DNA of 64,000 nt, from positions 50,452,676 to 50,516,675 of the forward strand of contig OX377205.1 of NCBI GenBank assembly GCA_947396885.1, read 5' to 3'. The notes under the pieces were generated by a model. The model did not search any database. It saw only the letters and a program-made list of their open reading frames with translations, and was not told where the DNA came from. The translations under genes were made by a program, and so were the position numbers. This document shows, piece by piece, positions 35,001 through 41,023 of this stretch; the stretch's first letter is position 1, and every line of letters begins with the position of its first letter. The DNA comes from Heligmosomoides polygyrus polygyrus. Taxonomy: Eukaryota; Nematoda; Chromadorea; Rhabditida; Heligmosomidae.

Positions 35001-35283
35001 CCGCTCCGCCGGCATTTCACAGGCGCGTTTTACGCAGGAGCGCACTGTACGAGCTCGTCTCAGACGTTCGTTGCCATGGATAAAAGTAAGGGCCCTTACG
35101 GCCTCTCATTTACGTGTGCCTATTCAGATCGAGCATCATCTCCATCCCGGGAGCGCGACTTCCGTCTCACCGCCAGACTGGGAGCTGCTGCCGCTCGACG
35201 TCGACTCTGCAACGTCGTGCGAGCTTTCCGATTTTCTAGCGTCACACGAAGTTCTCCAGATGTCGCCGAGTACTGACCAATGA
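14114..35283 (+). CDS. RhoGAP-domain protein, ARHGAP6/ARHGAP36-like (multi-exon gene model)
   Basis: Exons recognised: 14114-14270, 15741-15864, 20259-20390, 21071-21116, 21177-21253, 26061-26205, 30564-30715, 33036-33194, 33253-33350, 33402 to about 33752, 35023-35085 and 35128-35283. From 20259 to 33402 every splice junction keeps phase and the product is a complete RhoGAP domain. It has the arginine-finger loop GLFRIAG, then LLKEYFRDLP, EERIDIIRLLVSLL and NLATIFAPSIL. RhoGAPs switch Rho-family GTPases off by accelerating GTP hydrolysis, usually at the membrane or actin cortex. The pre-domain motif TWRSVDG...LSEIER and the post-domain IPKELQ...DTDPDRLDRFL match the ARHGAP6/36 group. One small exon is probably missing between 15864 and 20259 (phase 2 to phase 0). 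The link from 33.7 to 35.0 kb is not phase-proven. The large introns are loaded with transposons. Confidence 0.85.
15741..15864 (+). CDS. RhoGAP gene exon: FGVSL segment
   Basis: Acceptor TGCTTTCAG, donor GTGAGA. It begins in the phase left by the previous exon. It reads EKRLFGVSLVACMLNERRM followed by DLESRCRSLDDSACSSTSL, aligning with the FGMPLSQVIANDR segment of ARHGAP6. It ends in phase 2, which the next recognised exon does not take, so a small exon is likely missing in between. Confidence 0.65.
16146..16883 (+). mobile_element. Degenerate Tc1/mariner-superfamily element in a RhoGAP intron
   Basis: The terminal repeats are TACAGGGTGCGTAAAAAGTA (left) and its near-complement ending CACCCTGTA (right), bordered by TA. 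Inside, the + strand has RRCSKRLVRKEV (N-terminal helix region) and SLNMNPLDYSF followed by LKNEVCATFNRSDQSQKATL. NPLDYS-W---E is the C-terminal catalytic block of maT-like mariners. The copy is internally deleted and has stops, so it is non-functional. Confidence 0.7.
16884..18380. other. Intronic stretch with nothing recognised
   Basis: It lies between the exons at 15,741 and 20,259. No protein motif, TIR or tandem repeat stood out. The small exon that the phase analysis predicts may be here or in the next 1.9 kb. Confidence 0.35.
18385..18480. repeat. Pair of adjacent hairpins
   Basis: AGAAAATACAGCCGAA pairs with TTCGGCTGTATTTTCT, followed at once by GATGTCGCAGCCGAA pairing with TTCGGCTGCGACATC. 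The loops share TCAGGGATTTCGGCTG words in opposite orientation, so alternative pairings are possible. Confidence 0.8.
18595..18880 (+). repeat. Interspersed repeat family 2, with tRNA-like A box
   Basis: GCAGTGGTGGCGCAGGGGAT carries an A-box-like TGGCGCAGGGG. The upstream part (GAACGCAGAGCGG...) and downstream part (AAGATCTGCCACGAT) recur at 19,247-19,480 (-), 21,545-21,760 (+) and 24,245-24,560 (-). It is probably a SINE-like element. Confidence 0.55.
19247..19480 (-). repeat. Repeat family 2 copy with a perfect 23-bp hairpin
   Basis: On the - strand, AACGCAGAGCGG-like and GTGCTGGAGCGGGGATAGAG words align with the copy at 18.6 kb. At its end, 19,251-19,273 and 19,282-19,304 are perfect complements around an 8-base loop. 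The arm is the B-box-side sequence of the repeat (GGTTTGTGGCTTGACTC) duplicated in inverted orientation. Confidence 0.65.
19735..19935 (+). mobile_element. SINE family 1 copy
   Basis: It contains GGTTCTTGGTTCGAATTTCC (B-box-like GGTTCGAATTT), AGGCCAACCAAGCCCTCCTT and GTAGGCCAAATACG. These are in the same order as the copies at 4.1-4.4 kb and 30.0 kb. The A-box end is poorly preserved. Confidence 0.65.
20259..20390 (+). CDS. RhoGAP gene exon: Pro/Ser-rich linker before the GAP domain
   Basis: Acceptor ATGTTTCAG, donor GTAAGT, phase 0 on both sides. It encodes 44 residues, NLYPDSNPSSPSPYTGSAPP through SLITLPAEAEKEIVT. The product is a low-complexity linker leading straight into the GAP domain of the next exon. 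Confidence 0.65.
21071..21116 (+). CDS. RhoGAP gene exon: start of the GAP domain
   Basis: Acceptor ACGCTGCAG, donor GTGTGT. It encodes VPRIVENCTQYLMAY plus one base, the usual opening helix of RhoGAP domains (VP-IVE-C--YL). The intron that follows is 60 bp. Confidence 0.8.
21177..21253 (+). CDS. RhoGAP gene exon: arginine-finger loop
   Basis: Acceptor TTGTTGCAG, donor GTCAGC. It encodes GLSSVGLFRIAGNAKRCRLL then RSALEK. The Arg in GLFRIAG is the catalytic arginine finger inserted into the GTPase active site, so catalysis should be preserved. Confidence 0.9.
21448..21540. repeat. Two successive near-perfect palindromes
   Basis: 21,448-21,471 pairs perfectly with 21,474-21,497 (24-bp arms, 2-base centre; arm GTCTTCCAGTCAGAGTGTGA...). 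21,502-21,539 repeats the same AGTCAGAGTGTGAGCT word and its complement once more. The cluster abuts a family 2 repeat. Confidence 0.85.
21545..21760 (+). repeat. Repeat family 2 copy
   Basis: GTGGTGGCGCAGAGGATAGA (A-box-like) is followed by TGTTCCGACCCCGGGTGAGG (B-box-like, degenerate) and AAGATCCGCCACGATCAAAG. It aligns with the copies at 18.6, 19.3 and 24.3 kb. Confidence 0.6.
22119..22908. mobile_element. Mariner-like MITE related to the 8.1-12.8 kb element
   Basis: It begins TTAGGTTGTCCCATAAGT and ends with the complement ACTTATGGGACAACCTAA. The sequence between follows the 8.1-12.8 kb element (TTTTGGGTTGGTGTTACATG, TGCGCACTCGTTCTCTCC). It is much less palindromic because most of the right arm is deleted. 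It shows the uninterrupted form of the site where the Penelope element inserted in the relative. Confidence 0.75.
22909..24240. other. Intronic stretch; TTCCG-rich block, otherwise nothing recognised
   Basis: 23,757-23,870 is rich in TTCCG / CGGAA words. The rest contains short open frames without motifs. Confidence 0.35.
24245..24560 (-). repeat. Repeat family 2 copy with best-preserved B box
   Basis: On the - strand, GTGGTGCTGGCGCGGAGGAT is followed about 40 bp on by GTGGTTCGACTCCACGG, a consensus polymerase III B box (GGTTCGACTCC). This supports a tRNA-derived origin for the family. Confidence 0.65.
24600..25680. mobile_element. Unclassified element with long (about 240 bp) inverted repeats
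   Basis: 24,600-24,835 and 25,445-25,675 are inverted copies. Shared words include GAACCGAACAGCCGACGATT and CCAGCTGTATGCCGTGGAGA with their complements. The spacer is about 610 bp. Target duplication and superfamily were not identified. It sits in the 4.8-kb intron of the RhoGAP gene. Confidence 0.6.
24802..25422 (-). CDS. Unassigned 206-aa ORF inside the inverted-repeat element
   Basis: The ORF runs from MFNTSDTQAQSRRTGHNTAA to NTFLTVFRLKTGQ and fills the spacer between the two arms. Its last codons lie in the left arm. A + strand ORF (25,198-25,482) ends with the same RLKTGQ because that part is in the right arm. I recognise no domain, catalytic motif or signal peptide. It may be the remains of the element's own protein or a chance ORF. 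Confidence 0.25.
   Translation of the reverse strand: MFNTSDTQAQSRRTGHNTAAYKSFPIWTGGMGKSHPARIFKGTGMRRRITSLEPDISNRHFNARMAKEYQRHGLQCRYNRPVLLQLPATTCLQDVDPFCRSRGRSCTMTWGRNRFINYFLELDKPMSDDGIWPVAPTGTVRIHRLFPRGIAALTATGFEKLAHRSRKSVQLSGISGTKTCSKKKGIEGGQSALNTFLTVFRLKTGQ
26061..26205 (+). CDS. RhoGAP gene exon: LLKEYFRDLP core
   Basis: Acceptor TTCTCTTCAG, donor GTAAGT. It encodes AGGGMAISDDLVENTTPHDV, then ATLLKEYFRDLPQSLLPREH, then YQAYIAAS. This is the conserved HDVA-LLKE-FRDLP-PLL block of RhoGAP domains. It joins the previous exon in phase 0 across a 4.8-kb intron full of repeats, and ends in phase 1. Confidence 0.9.
26395..26490 (-). repeat. SINE family 1 fragment
   Basis: On the - strand, TTAGCCAACCAAGCCTTCCA and the following TTTCGGGGT match the central body of the family. 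The head and tail are missing. Confidence 0.45.
26491..28255. other. Intronic stretch with nothing recognised
   Basis: Short TTAACGG / CCGTTAA words cluster at 26,990-27,065. No gene or classified repeat was seen. Confidence 0.35.
28256..28740 (-). pseudogene. CR1-like LINE C-terminal fragment
   Basis: The - strand shows VRPILENCTF, then RLAEIGSTPLQLRSVMYDQS, then GAVGEWNNLPTAVVLPTMSA and ending FNQRLESHL. VRPILEYC..., RR--D---Y and WN-LP are the standard markers of the region after the RT domain in CR1/jockey-type LINEs. It is truncated, with at least one frameshift. Confidence 0.65.
29333..29455 (+). repeat. Penelope-like 3' tail fragment
   Basis: GCTGAAGGCGACAGCGCTGA, GACGTTGGCGGCAGTAAAG and ATGCCAAGGTTCAT match, in order, the 3' region of the intact Penelope element (11,020-11,135). 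No coding part is attached. Confidence 0.55.
29985..30250 (+). mobile_element. SINE family 1 copy
   Basis: ATAGCGCAGTCGGAAGAGGT (A-box-like) is followed by the body AGGCCAACGAAGCCTTTCAT and the tail CCTTATCCCTTGTCCTTTAT. Its translation and order match the - strand copy at 4.1-4.4 kb. It lies in the 4.4-kb intron. Confidence 0.65.
30564..30715 (+). CDS. RhoGAP gene exon: middle of the GAP domain
   Basis: The acceptor CATTGCAG at 30,563 keeps phase with the previous exon; the upstream CACTAG at 30,495 would not. It encodes IPLEERIDIIRLLVSLLGPP, then NIDTLYVLLKFLHEVSLHSH. It ends in phase 0 at GTGAGG. The open frame upstream of 30,564 is therefore intron. Confidence 0.85.
31235..31310. repeat. 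Inverted repeat
   Basis: ACTCGTTTTTATTCGG and CCGAATAAAAACGAGT are exact complements about 25 bases apart. Confidence 0.75.
31320..31980. other. Intronic stretch with nothing recognised
   Basis: A - strand open frame (31,725-31,958) is basic but has no motif. Confidence 0.3.
31981..32024. repeat. (CT)n microsatellite
   Basis: About 22 uninterrupted CT dinucleotides. Open frames across it are artefacts of the dinucleotide repeat. Confidence 0.95.
32025..33030. other. Intronic stretch with nothing recognised
   Basis: It lies between the GAP-domain exons at 30,564 and 33,036. Several short open frames exist without recognisable motifs. Confidence 0.3.
33036..33194 (+). CDS. RhoGAP gene exon: end of the GAP domain
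   Basis: Acceptor ACCTTCAG, donor GTGAGT. It encodes MQGNRMDARNLATIFAPSIL, then RSDHGKLHATLAENEQQIAI, then VETMISHVEEVFR. This is the NLA-IF-P-IL signature and the final helix. The leading Met is internal, not a start. Confidence 0.9.
33253..33350 (+). CDS. RhoGAP gene exon: ARHGAP6-type post-GAP segment
   Basis: Acceptor CTTCTTCCAG after a 58-bp intron; donor GTAATA. It encodes IPKELQCKMYNKLRDTDPDR then LDRFLNHISKHEG, which follows the VPPDLQ...ETDPDVVDYLL pattern specific to the ARHGAP6/36 group. It ends in phase 2. Confidence 0.8.
33402..33752 (+). CDS. RhoGAP gene exon: Ser-rich C-terminal region (3' end uncertain)
   Basis: Acceptor TATTTTGCAG, in phase with the previous exon. It encodes SDHPLTSPFPAMAEEVQREC, then a Ser/Arg-rich stretch. 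A GTGAGC donor at 33,494 could end the exon early. However, the frame stays open and of similar composition to another GTGAGC at 33,753, so I give the longer form. If unspliced the frame stops at 33,819. Confidence 0.5.
33820..34940. other. Probable intron; one short hairpin
   Basis: 34,228-34,255 is a perfect 12-bp hairpin (CGCGTTAAAATG / CATTTTAACGCG, loop GCCA). An exon joining 33.7 to 35.0 kb may be hidden here, but I could not identify it. Confidence 0.4.
35023..35085 (+). CDS. Probable penultimate RhoGAP exon
   Basis: Acceptor CATTTCACAG, donor GTAAGG. It encodes ARFTQERTVRARLRRSLPWI plus K, a basic segment. The same frame is open upstream to about 34,943, so the exon could start earlier. 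It joins the last exon in phase 0 across a 42-bp intron. Membership of the RhoGAP gene is inferred from position and strand. Confidence 0.5.
35128..35283 (+). CDS. Probable terminal RhoGAP exon
   Basis: Acceptor CCTATTCAG. It encodes IEHHLHPGSATSVSPPDWEL, then LPLDVDSATSCELSDFLASH, and ends at TGA 35,281-35,283. An AATAAA follows 260 bp downstream. The acidic, Ser-rich tail has no recognised motif. Confidence 0.55.
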   Translation: MEHHLHPGSATSVSPPDWELLPLDVDSATSCELSDFLASHEVLQMSPSTDQ

Positions 35284-35542
35284 CATCGAGAGCGGATTTT
35301 GTCTACAGTTCAGCTATTCCTAAGATATCCGTTTGCTCAGTGTTATATCTAGTGCAGCTACACACTTAACGCCGCAGTAGAGCACCTCCAGGTTTTCCTC
35401 TTCGTTACAGATCTTTCCTATTCATTCCTGCATCATATCATCTTCAATCTCAGAATCATTCCGTTAGCGTTCCTCAGCTTCGATCTCATTATTACGGTTG
35501 CACACGTTTTACGAGCCTTTTTCCTCATGACCATATTCGCCA

Positions 35543-35548
35543 AATAAA
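35543..35548 (+). promoter_or_regulatory. Polyadenylation signal for the RhoGAP gene
   Basis: AATAAA lies 260 bp after the TGA at 35,281-35,283, in AT-rich sequence, and fits the 3' end of the gene. Confidence 0.5.
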
Positions 35549-35804
35549 AATAAGTTCTACACACTTCATTGAAACTTACCAGGGAATGCCGTCAGCTTCC
35601 CATGGAACTTCGGATTGAGACCTATATCCCATGAAAGAGCTCGAGACGCTGATCACAGATATGTAGATCAAATTTGCTAAATGGATCTCCTAAGCGAGTT
35701 CTGGCCGACGGAAGCCGCGATGTCTTCCATGTGTTATGCGCCCTCAATCAGCGTTGGGCGCAGTATCGCGCGGAAATCAGCGGTTCGGTTATCAGCGCCG
35801 CCAG

Positions 35805-35895
35805 CATCGGCAGCGGCGCAGTGGTAGAGTGCTCGCTCCAAAGGATTGGGTTCGTTGGTTCGGTCCCCATCGCCGACGGAGGTTTTTGCATTTTG
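35805..35895 (+). repeat. tRNA-derived SINE-like fragment
   Basis: GGCGCAGTGGTAGAGTG (A box) is followed at 35,857 by GGTTCGGTCCC (B box), correctly spaced for a tRNA-type promoter. The acceptor stem does not close and no cloverleaf forms, so it is a tRNA-derived repeat, not a tRNA gene. Confidence 0.55.
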
Positions 35896-36074
35896 TGATC
35901 TATCTTCGACGAGGACCTATAATCTCATTTTTAGCACATTTTTGAGTGAACGGCTAATGGCGACTTGCATTTGCGTCTATTTGAAGACGGAAACGTGTTT
36001 CAGGTAAAATGTTTTATTCGTGACTTGAAGCAAGTCAGAAATTCAAATCAAAACAAAATAAAAAGTAAAAATAA

Positions 36075-36677
36075 AATCAAAAATCAGCAAAACTTAATAA
36101 ACATAATAAATAAAAAGTAAAGGTACTAGTTAAAAATTCCGACTCCACCAACATCACTTCGGTCGAAAAAAAATTTTTCGCTGAAACCTCGTCTAGGGGG
36201 TTATTTGGGGTGCTGATCACGAATCTGGCACCCGTTTTTCACGATTCGGTCGGAGACCACCCATACCTTTAACTAGAGTGGTCCAGGCAGAGTCACCGAT
36301 TTCGCTGGGCACTAGTTCCGAGCCCACCGACACGACTTCGGCCGAACGGTTGTAGCAACGGTATGGATGGTCTCCAACCGAATCGTGAAAAACGGATGTC
36401 AGATTCGTGATCAGCACCCCAAATAACTCCCTAGACGAAGTTTCAGCGAAATCGGTAACCCTGCCTGGACCACCCATGTTAACGGTATGGATGGTCTCCG
36501 ACCGAATCGTGAAAACGGATGTCAGATTCGTGATCAGCACCCCAAATAACCCCATAGACGAAGTTTTAGCGGAAATTTTTTTTGACCGAAGTTGTGTCGA
36601 TGGAGTCGGAACTTTTAACTAGTGCCTTTACTTTTTATTTATTATGTTTATTAAAGTTTGTTGATTTTTGATTTGGT
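36075..36677. mobile_element. Fold-back element with internal repeats
   Basis: The left arm (TAAATAAAAAGTAAAGGTAC, TAGTTAAAAATTCCGACTCC) is the complement of the right arm (GGAGTCGGAACTTTTAACTA, CCTTTACTTTTTATTTATTA). The centre holds three copies, one inverted, of a block with ATCACGAATCTG and CGATTCGGTCGGAGACCA. There is no coding capacity. A related fragment lies inside the MITE at 5.5 kb. Confidence 0.75.
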
Positions 36678-37240
36678 TAGAACCGAATTGGCATCACAGT
36701 CCATAGGGCGGAGACGGAGTGTTGCGATATGGAAAGCGCTAGACTGAGACAGTGGCACAACATTGCCTTCCACATGGCAATGTGTTATGTTTATTACACA
36801 GGTGGTTATCCACCCATGTGAGAACACTGAGTACTAACACAAAGCAGAATTCTCGATAAAACGCCTATATCCAACACAACTCACAAACACCTCTAACTGG
36901 AACAGATTAAAACAAACATAGGACAAAAGGAGAGGAAATTAAGACAGCAAAATAAGACAAAAAAGAGCAAATCAAGAAACGTGTGAAGGACTAGATATGA
37001 GATATTGAGCCTCCTTGCTTATAAGATTTTTGAACGTACGGTAGCTCAATCAGAAAGACCCTTTTTAGACAATCTTTCGAAAGTGGCCGCCGTTTATTAA
37101 TAAAGTAAGACCTGTTCGAATCCGAACAGGAACGGTGAACTCTTCGCAAAAGAAGCACGTAGATACTTGCTTGTGCCGCTGCGATAAAAAAAGATGTAAT
37201 CTTTACTATATATAATCGGGAGAGGCATGAGTCATGTCTG

Positions 37241-37720
37241 AAGCTTCGCCGCGCTGTCCGAGGCCCGCGGCGACAGCAGGCCTGCCCTGCTGACGACACA
37301 TGGGATGTTGACGGGAGACGTTGATCGGCTCATAGCATCTACTGTGTTTACGGAGTCATCATTATCATCTTTATCATTATCCCTACTACCATTCTGAAGC
37401 CCACCGCACTGTAAGAGGCCCGCCGCGCTGTCCGAGGCCCGCGGCGACAGTGGGTAGGCCCTGCTGACGACACATTAGCTGTTGACGGAAGATGTTGATC
37501 GGTTCATCGCATCTACGGTGTTTAAGGAGTCATCATTATCATCATTATCATTATCATTACCGTGTTAAAGCATTATCATTACCATCATTACGAAGCCCAC
37601 CGCGCTGTCCGAACCCCGCCGCGCTGCCCGGTCCCGCGGCGACAGCGGGTGTTTACAGCCAACGACACATGACCTGTAGATGGCGCATGTTGATCACATC
37701 TAGGGTGTTTATCGACCAAC
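37241..37720. repeat. Tandem repeat, about 175-bp unit, three copies
   Basis: CCGCGCTGTCCGA starts near 37,249, 37,423 and 37,601. Each unit contains CGCGGCGACAG, GACGACACAT, GTTGATC and GTGTTTA; the first two also carry AGTCATCATTATCATC. Short ATC/ATT microsatellites lie within the units. Confidence 0.75.
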
Positions 37721-37744
37721 TACCAGAGGGATGGACATCAAAGA

Positions 37745-38307
37745 ACAATCCATGAAGTTTCGAATGACGTATCTGTTGGCGTACTGCGCTGGCGAAGCCG
37801 ACGACGTGCGCTGGCTCAGGAAGCATCCCCAGCAAGGTTTCGGCTACGTTCCCAGCGTCGCCCGCCATACCCGAAGCCGGCGAAGCCGGCAAGCCTGGCG
37901 TGGCCCGCACGTCCAAGGTTTCGGCCACGTTCCTAGCGTCGCCCGCCATACCCGAAGCCGGCGAAGCCGGCAAGCCTGGCGTGGCCCGCACGTCCAGCGT
38001 ACTGCGCCGGCGAAGCCGGCGACGGACGCTGGCTCAGGAAGCATCCCCAGCTAGGTTTCGGCTACGTTCCCAGCGTCGCCCGCCATACCCGAAGCCGGCG
38101 AAGCCGGCAAGCCTGGCGTGGCCCGCACGTCCAGCGTACGGCGCCGGCCAAGCCGGCGACGGACGCTGGCTCAGGAAGCATCCCCAGCTAGGTTTCGGCT
38201 ACGTTCCCAGCGTCGCCCGCCATACCCGAAGCAGGCGAAGCCGACAATCCTGGTGTGGCCCGCACGTCCAGCGTACGGCGCCGGCGAAGCCGGCGACGGA
38301 CGCTGGT
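37745..38307 (+). repeat. GC-rich hairpin array, probably tandem Helitron 3' ends
   Basis: A unit of about 137 bp (AAGCATCCCCAGC at 37,821, 38,039 and 38,176, with an extra 81-bp part unit) carries CGCCGGC-GAA-GCCGGCG hairpins, followed by GACGGACGCTGG. The last unit ends CTGG at 38,307 and the next base is T. Hairpin plus CTGG then T is the Helitron 3' end rule. The same hairpin and the neighbouring GGGCCACGCCAGGCT word (on the - strand) occur at the presumed 3' end of the Helitron at 52,535-52,640. Confidence 0.6.
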
Positions 38308-40320
38308 AATAAATAACAGAGTTGTTAGGCCCAAATTTGCGTTACGTTCCGTGTTGGATGGAATTGTGTCACACAGGAACCCCATGACTCTAGTCATCAA
38401 CTTCCTTGAAAAGCTATTTTGAACTTTCTCCAGATTTCCATAGCATTACGTTCGCCGTACGTAAGTTTTGTAGGCACAAAGAAGAACTTTTGCGTCCCGC
38501 GTTGACAGGGTCATGAACATTTTGCCTACTACAGCAGTAGCTCTGTAACATCACAATGTTTATCAAAGCAGAAATCCTTAGAAAATAATGAAACCAAGGT
38601 CCGTATTTTCATGTACACTGTCAATTTCAACTCCAGCAACGGTATAAGTGTGGCTTTGATTGTTGGATCCTAAATGAAGAACCTTAGTTTTTTCTCTGGA
38701 CAAAAGTAGGCCCCATTTATTGGCCCATCTTCTCAAAATTTATTGCGAGCTGGATCGCAAGAATATCATCCTTACCCCGATAAATTTTGAAATCATCAGC
38801 AAAAGCTGTAATTCCAACTCCAAACGCAGCAATGCGCAGCGTAGGTCCTAAGTATAAATATTGAAGAGGACTGGTGAAAGGACTCCTCCCTGCGGAACGC
38901 CATTGGTTTTACTTCTTGGAGCAGAGAATTTGGAGTTAGCACGGACTGAGCTGAGAAGGTTCGGTCTTGTAGGAAATCCGAAAGCCACTGCATATCCTCC
39001 GATGGATACCAACTTGACTATGTTTCTCAATCAAATTTGAGTGCGAGACCCTATCGAAGGCCAATCGAAATAAATGACGTCGACTCCCTTACCATCATTC
39101 AAGGACGCAGTCCAATCATTAAGACATTCGAGCATCGCTGTTGCTGTAGATCTTCCCTTTTGAAACCCATGTTGTTTCGGAGAGATTATAGAATGTGTGT
39201 CAAGATGCAGAACTATACGCCTTTTACAGTATTTTCTCAAAAAGTCGTGCAAAGAGAGAAGTGGTACTCACAGGTCTGAAATTGGCGGGACAGTGTGGGG
39301 AGGCTTTTTGAGAAATGGAGTAACGTAGGCCAGTTTCCACCTAGTGGGAAACTGCGCTCTTATGAGACTCAAACTGAATAAGAATTCCAAAGGTCCAACG
39401 ATAACGTGTGCAATCTTTTTAATAAAGAACAACGGTATTCATCTGGAGTAGTCGAGTAAGATCGAGGCCACTTAAGCAGCTCAGAGAGCAGCTCATCTTT
39501 GGAGAACCAACCATAGTCCGTCATCACGGGAAAGGCTGAATTGTAGTGATGCTGAGGGCAAGGCAAAGAAGAATTGTCGGCGAAGGACCTCAAGAAAAAT
39601 TCAGCTAGATGTTCCGCCGGGTCTACATCCTTTCTCAGAAAAGTTTCATCAGGAAGCTTAAAGGGTCCCACGAAAGATTTAGTATGCAACATAGTGTTGA
39701 GAAATTTGTAGAAGGCAAGCCGGTTACGGGAATTAATAACTTATTTTCGACACGTGAAAAATACTTTTTAATTTACGAGCATTTTTTAATTTCATTCAGA
39801 GCCTTGAAGTAGGCAGAAGGTTCAGGGCTACTGCCATCTCTCAGATTCAACCAAGCTTGAGTCCGAAGCCTACTCAGTCTGGCCAAGTAATCCGGTAGTG
39901 AGACCCCATCAGCGGGACCATCTCAAGAGGAACAGAGTTCAATTGTGTGCTGGAGAATCGCAATGAACATTTCATACATAACATCCACTGTTCCAGCTGC
40001 CATAAAGGAGGTGTACCAATCAACATTCGCTAGATAACTCTGAATGCGCAGAAAGTCTGCAGCCTTGAAATTGAACCTTGTTACATAAATAGGAATAAGG
40101 TGCCGCACATTAATTTCGAAGTGAACTGTAGCATGATCACTCGAACCTAGGGGTTCCCGGACACTCACAGCAACGTTTCAATCCTTGTCGTTAGACAAGA
40201 GAAGACCTAAAAAGTTGCTGCCCCTAGTAGGAACTCTGACATACTGATGCGAAGAATAAGTGGTGAAAAAGTCTAGGAAAACCCGCGAGTTCGCACTATC
40301 CGACGTGCATGGCGTATAGT
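38308..40320 (-). pseudogene. CR1-like LINE: end of endonuclease, reverse transcriptase
   Basis: Reading on the - strand: SSDHATVHFEI at about 40,140 (end of the apurinic endonuclease), a linker, then PKQHGFQKGRSTATAMLECL at 39,190. Next come QWLSDFLQDRT at 38,990, GVPQGGVLSPVLFNIYT at about 38,900 and AFADDF at about 38,795 (the FADD catalytic box). Frameshifts between these blocks show decay. The 3' tail (TTATTTATTA on the - strand) abuts the hairpin array at 38,307. Confidence 0.75.
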
Positions 40321-41023
40321 CCGGCAATGGCTGGGAAAGAGAGCTTTTTGAGGTACCGCTCAGTCAATCCGTCGGTTTTTGCAGCAGCCGCGGTGGCTAT
40401 TCACCTCGAAGTTTTTTGGTACGATGTTACCACAGGTCTTACAGTACCGTCGGTAAATATCCAACAAAACGCGTCCGGCAGCGGATTAATCCGCCTTTTC
40501 TGCCACTTTGCCATAACTACCTTCAATGTAAAAGATATCCTATGAAATGCACATCGTTGGAATCAGAACAACGTGGTCTACCCAATAACATGAAAAATTT
40601 TGCAGGATTTTGAAATGTTTGGTCTGAGACGACATAAGTTAAGGGAACCCGTAATTATCTTGACCTGACCCACTTTCGCTTCTTAGTCGCGCCTAATTAC
40701 GCCTCTTGGCAGGATTGGACCTGCCCAATAGAATTTTAAAAATTTTAGACGGCGTTGAGAATTCATTTCGTGGGAATTTTAAATTTTGCCTTATCACGGC
40801 AATCTATTTGATATCCAATTTGCCTAGTTTGCCTCCATGTGCATCATTCCTTGCCATTTCAACTGCAGGTTTTTCCATTTCCGCTAATTATTTACCATCG
40901 TACTACTTTTGTTCTAGGACTGATTTGTGCTCAAGTTCTCGACTAGGAGGTGTGGATTGAAATTATGGTTTTTAGGTTTACCTTGATCAAAAGTCAGACG
41001 ATAATCACCCACCAAATTGGCAC

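Noticed and set aside
35805..35895. A possible functional tRNA gene with good A and B boxes
   Set aside because: The acceptor stem does not close and no anticodon arm with a standard loop is formed. It is better read as a tRNA-derived repeat.
37745..38307. CRISPR-like array of palindromic repeats
   Set aside because: The spacers are not unique: whole 137-bp units repeat, the genome is eukaryotic, and no cas genes are present. The hairpins match the Helitron end instead.
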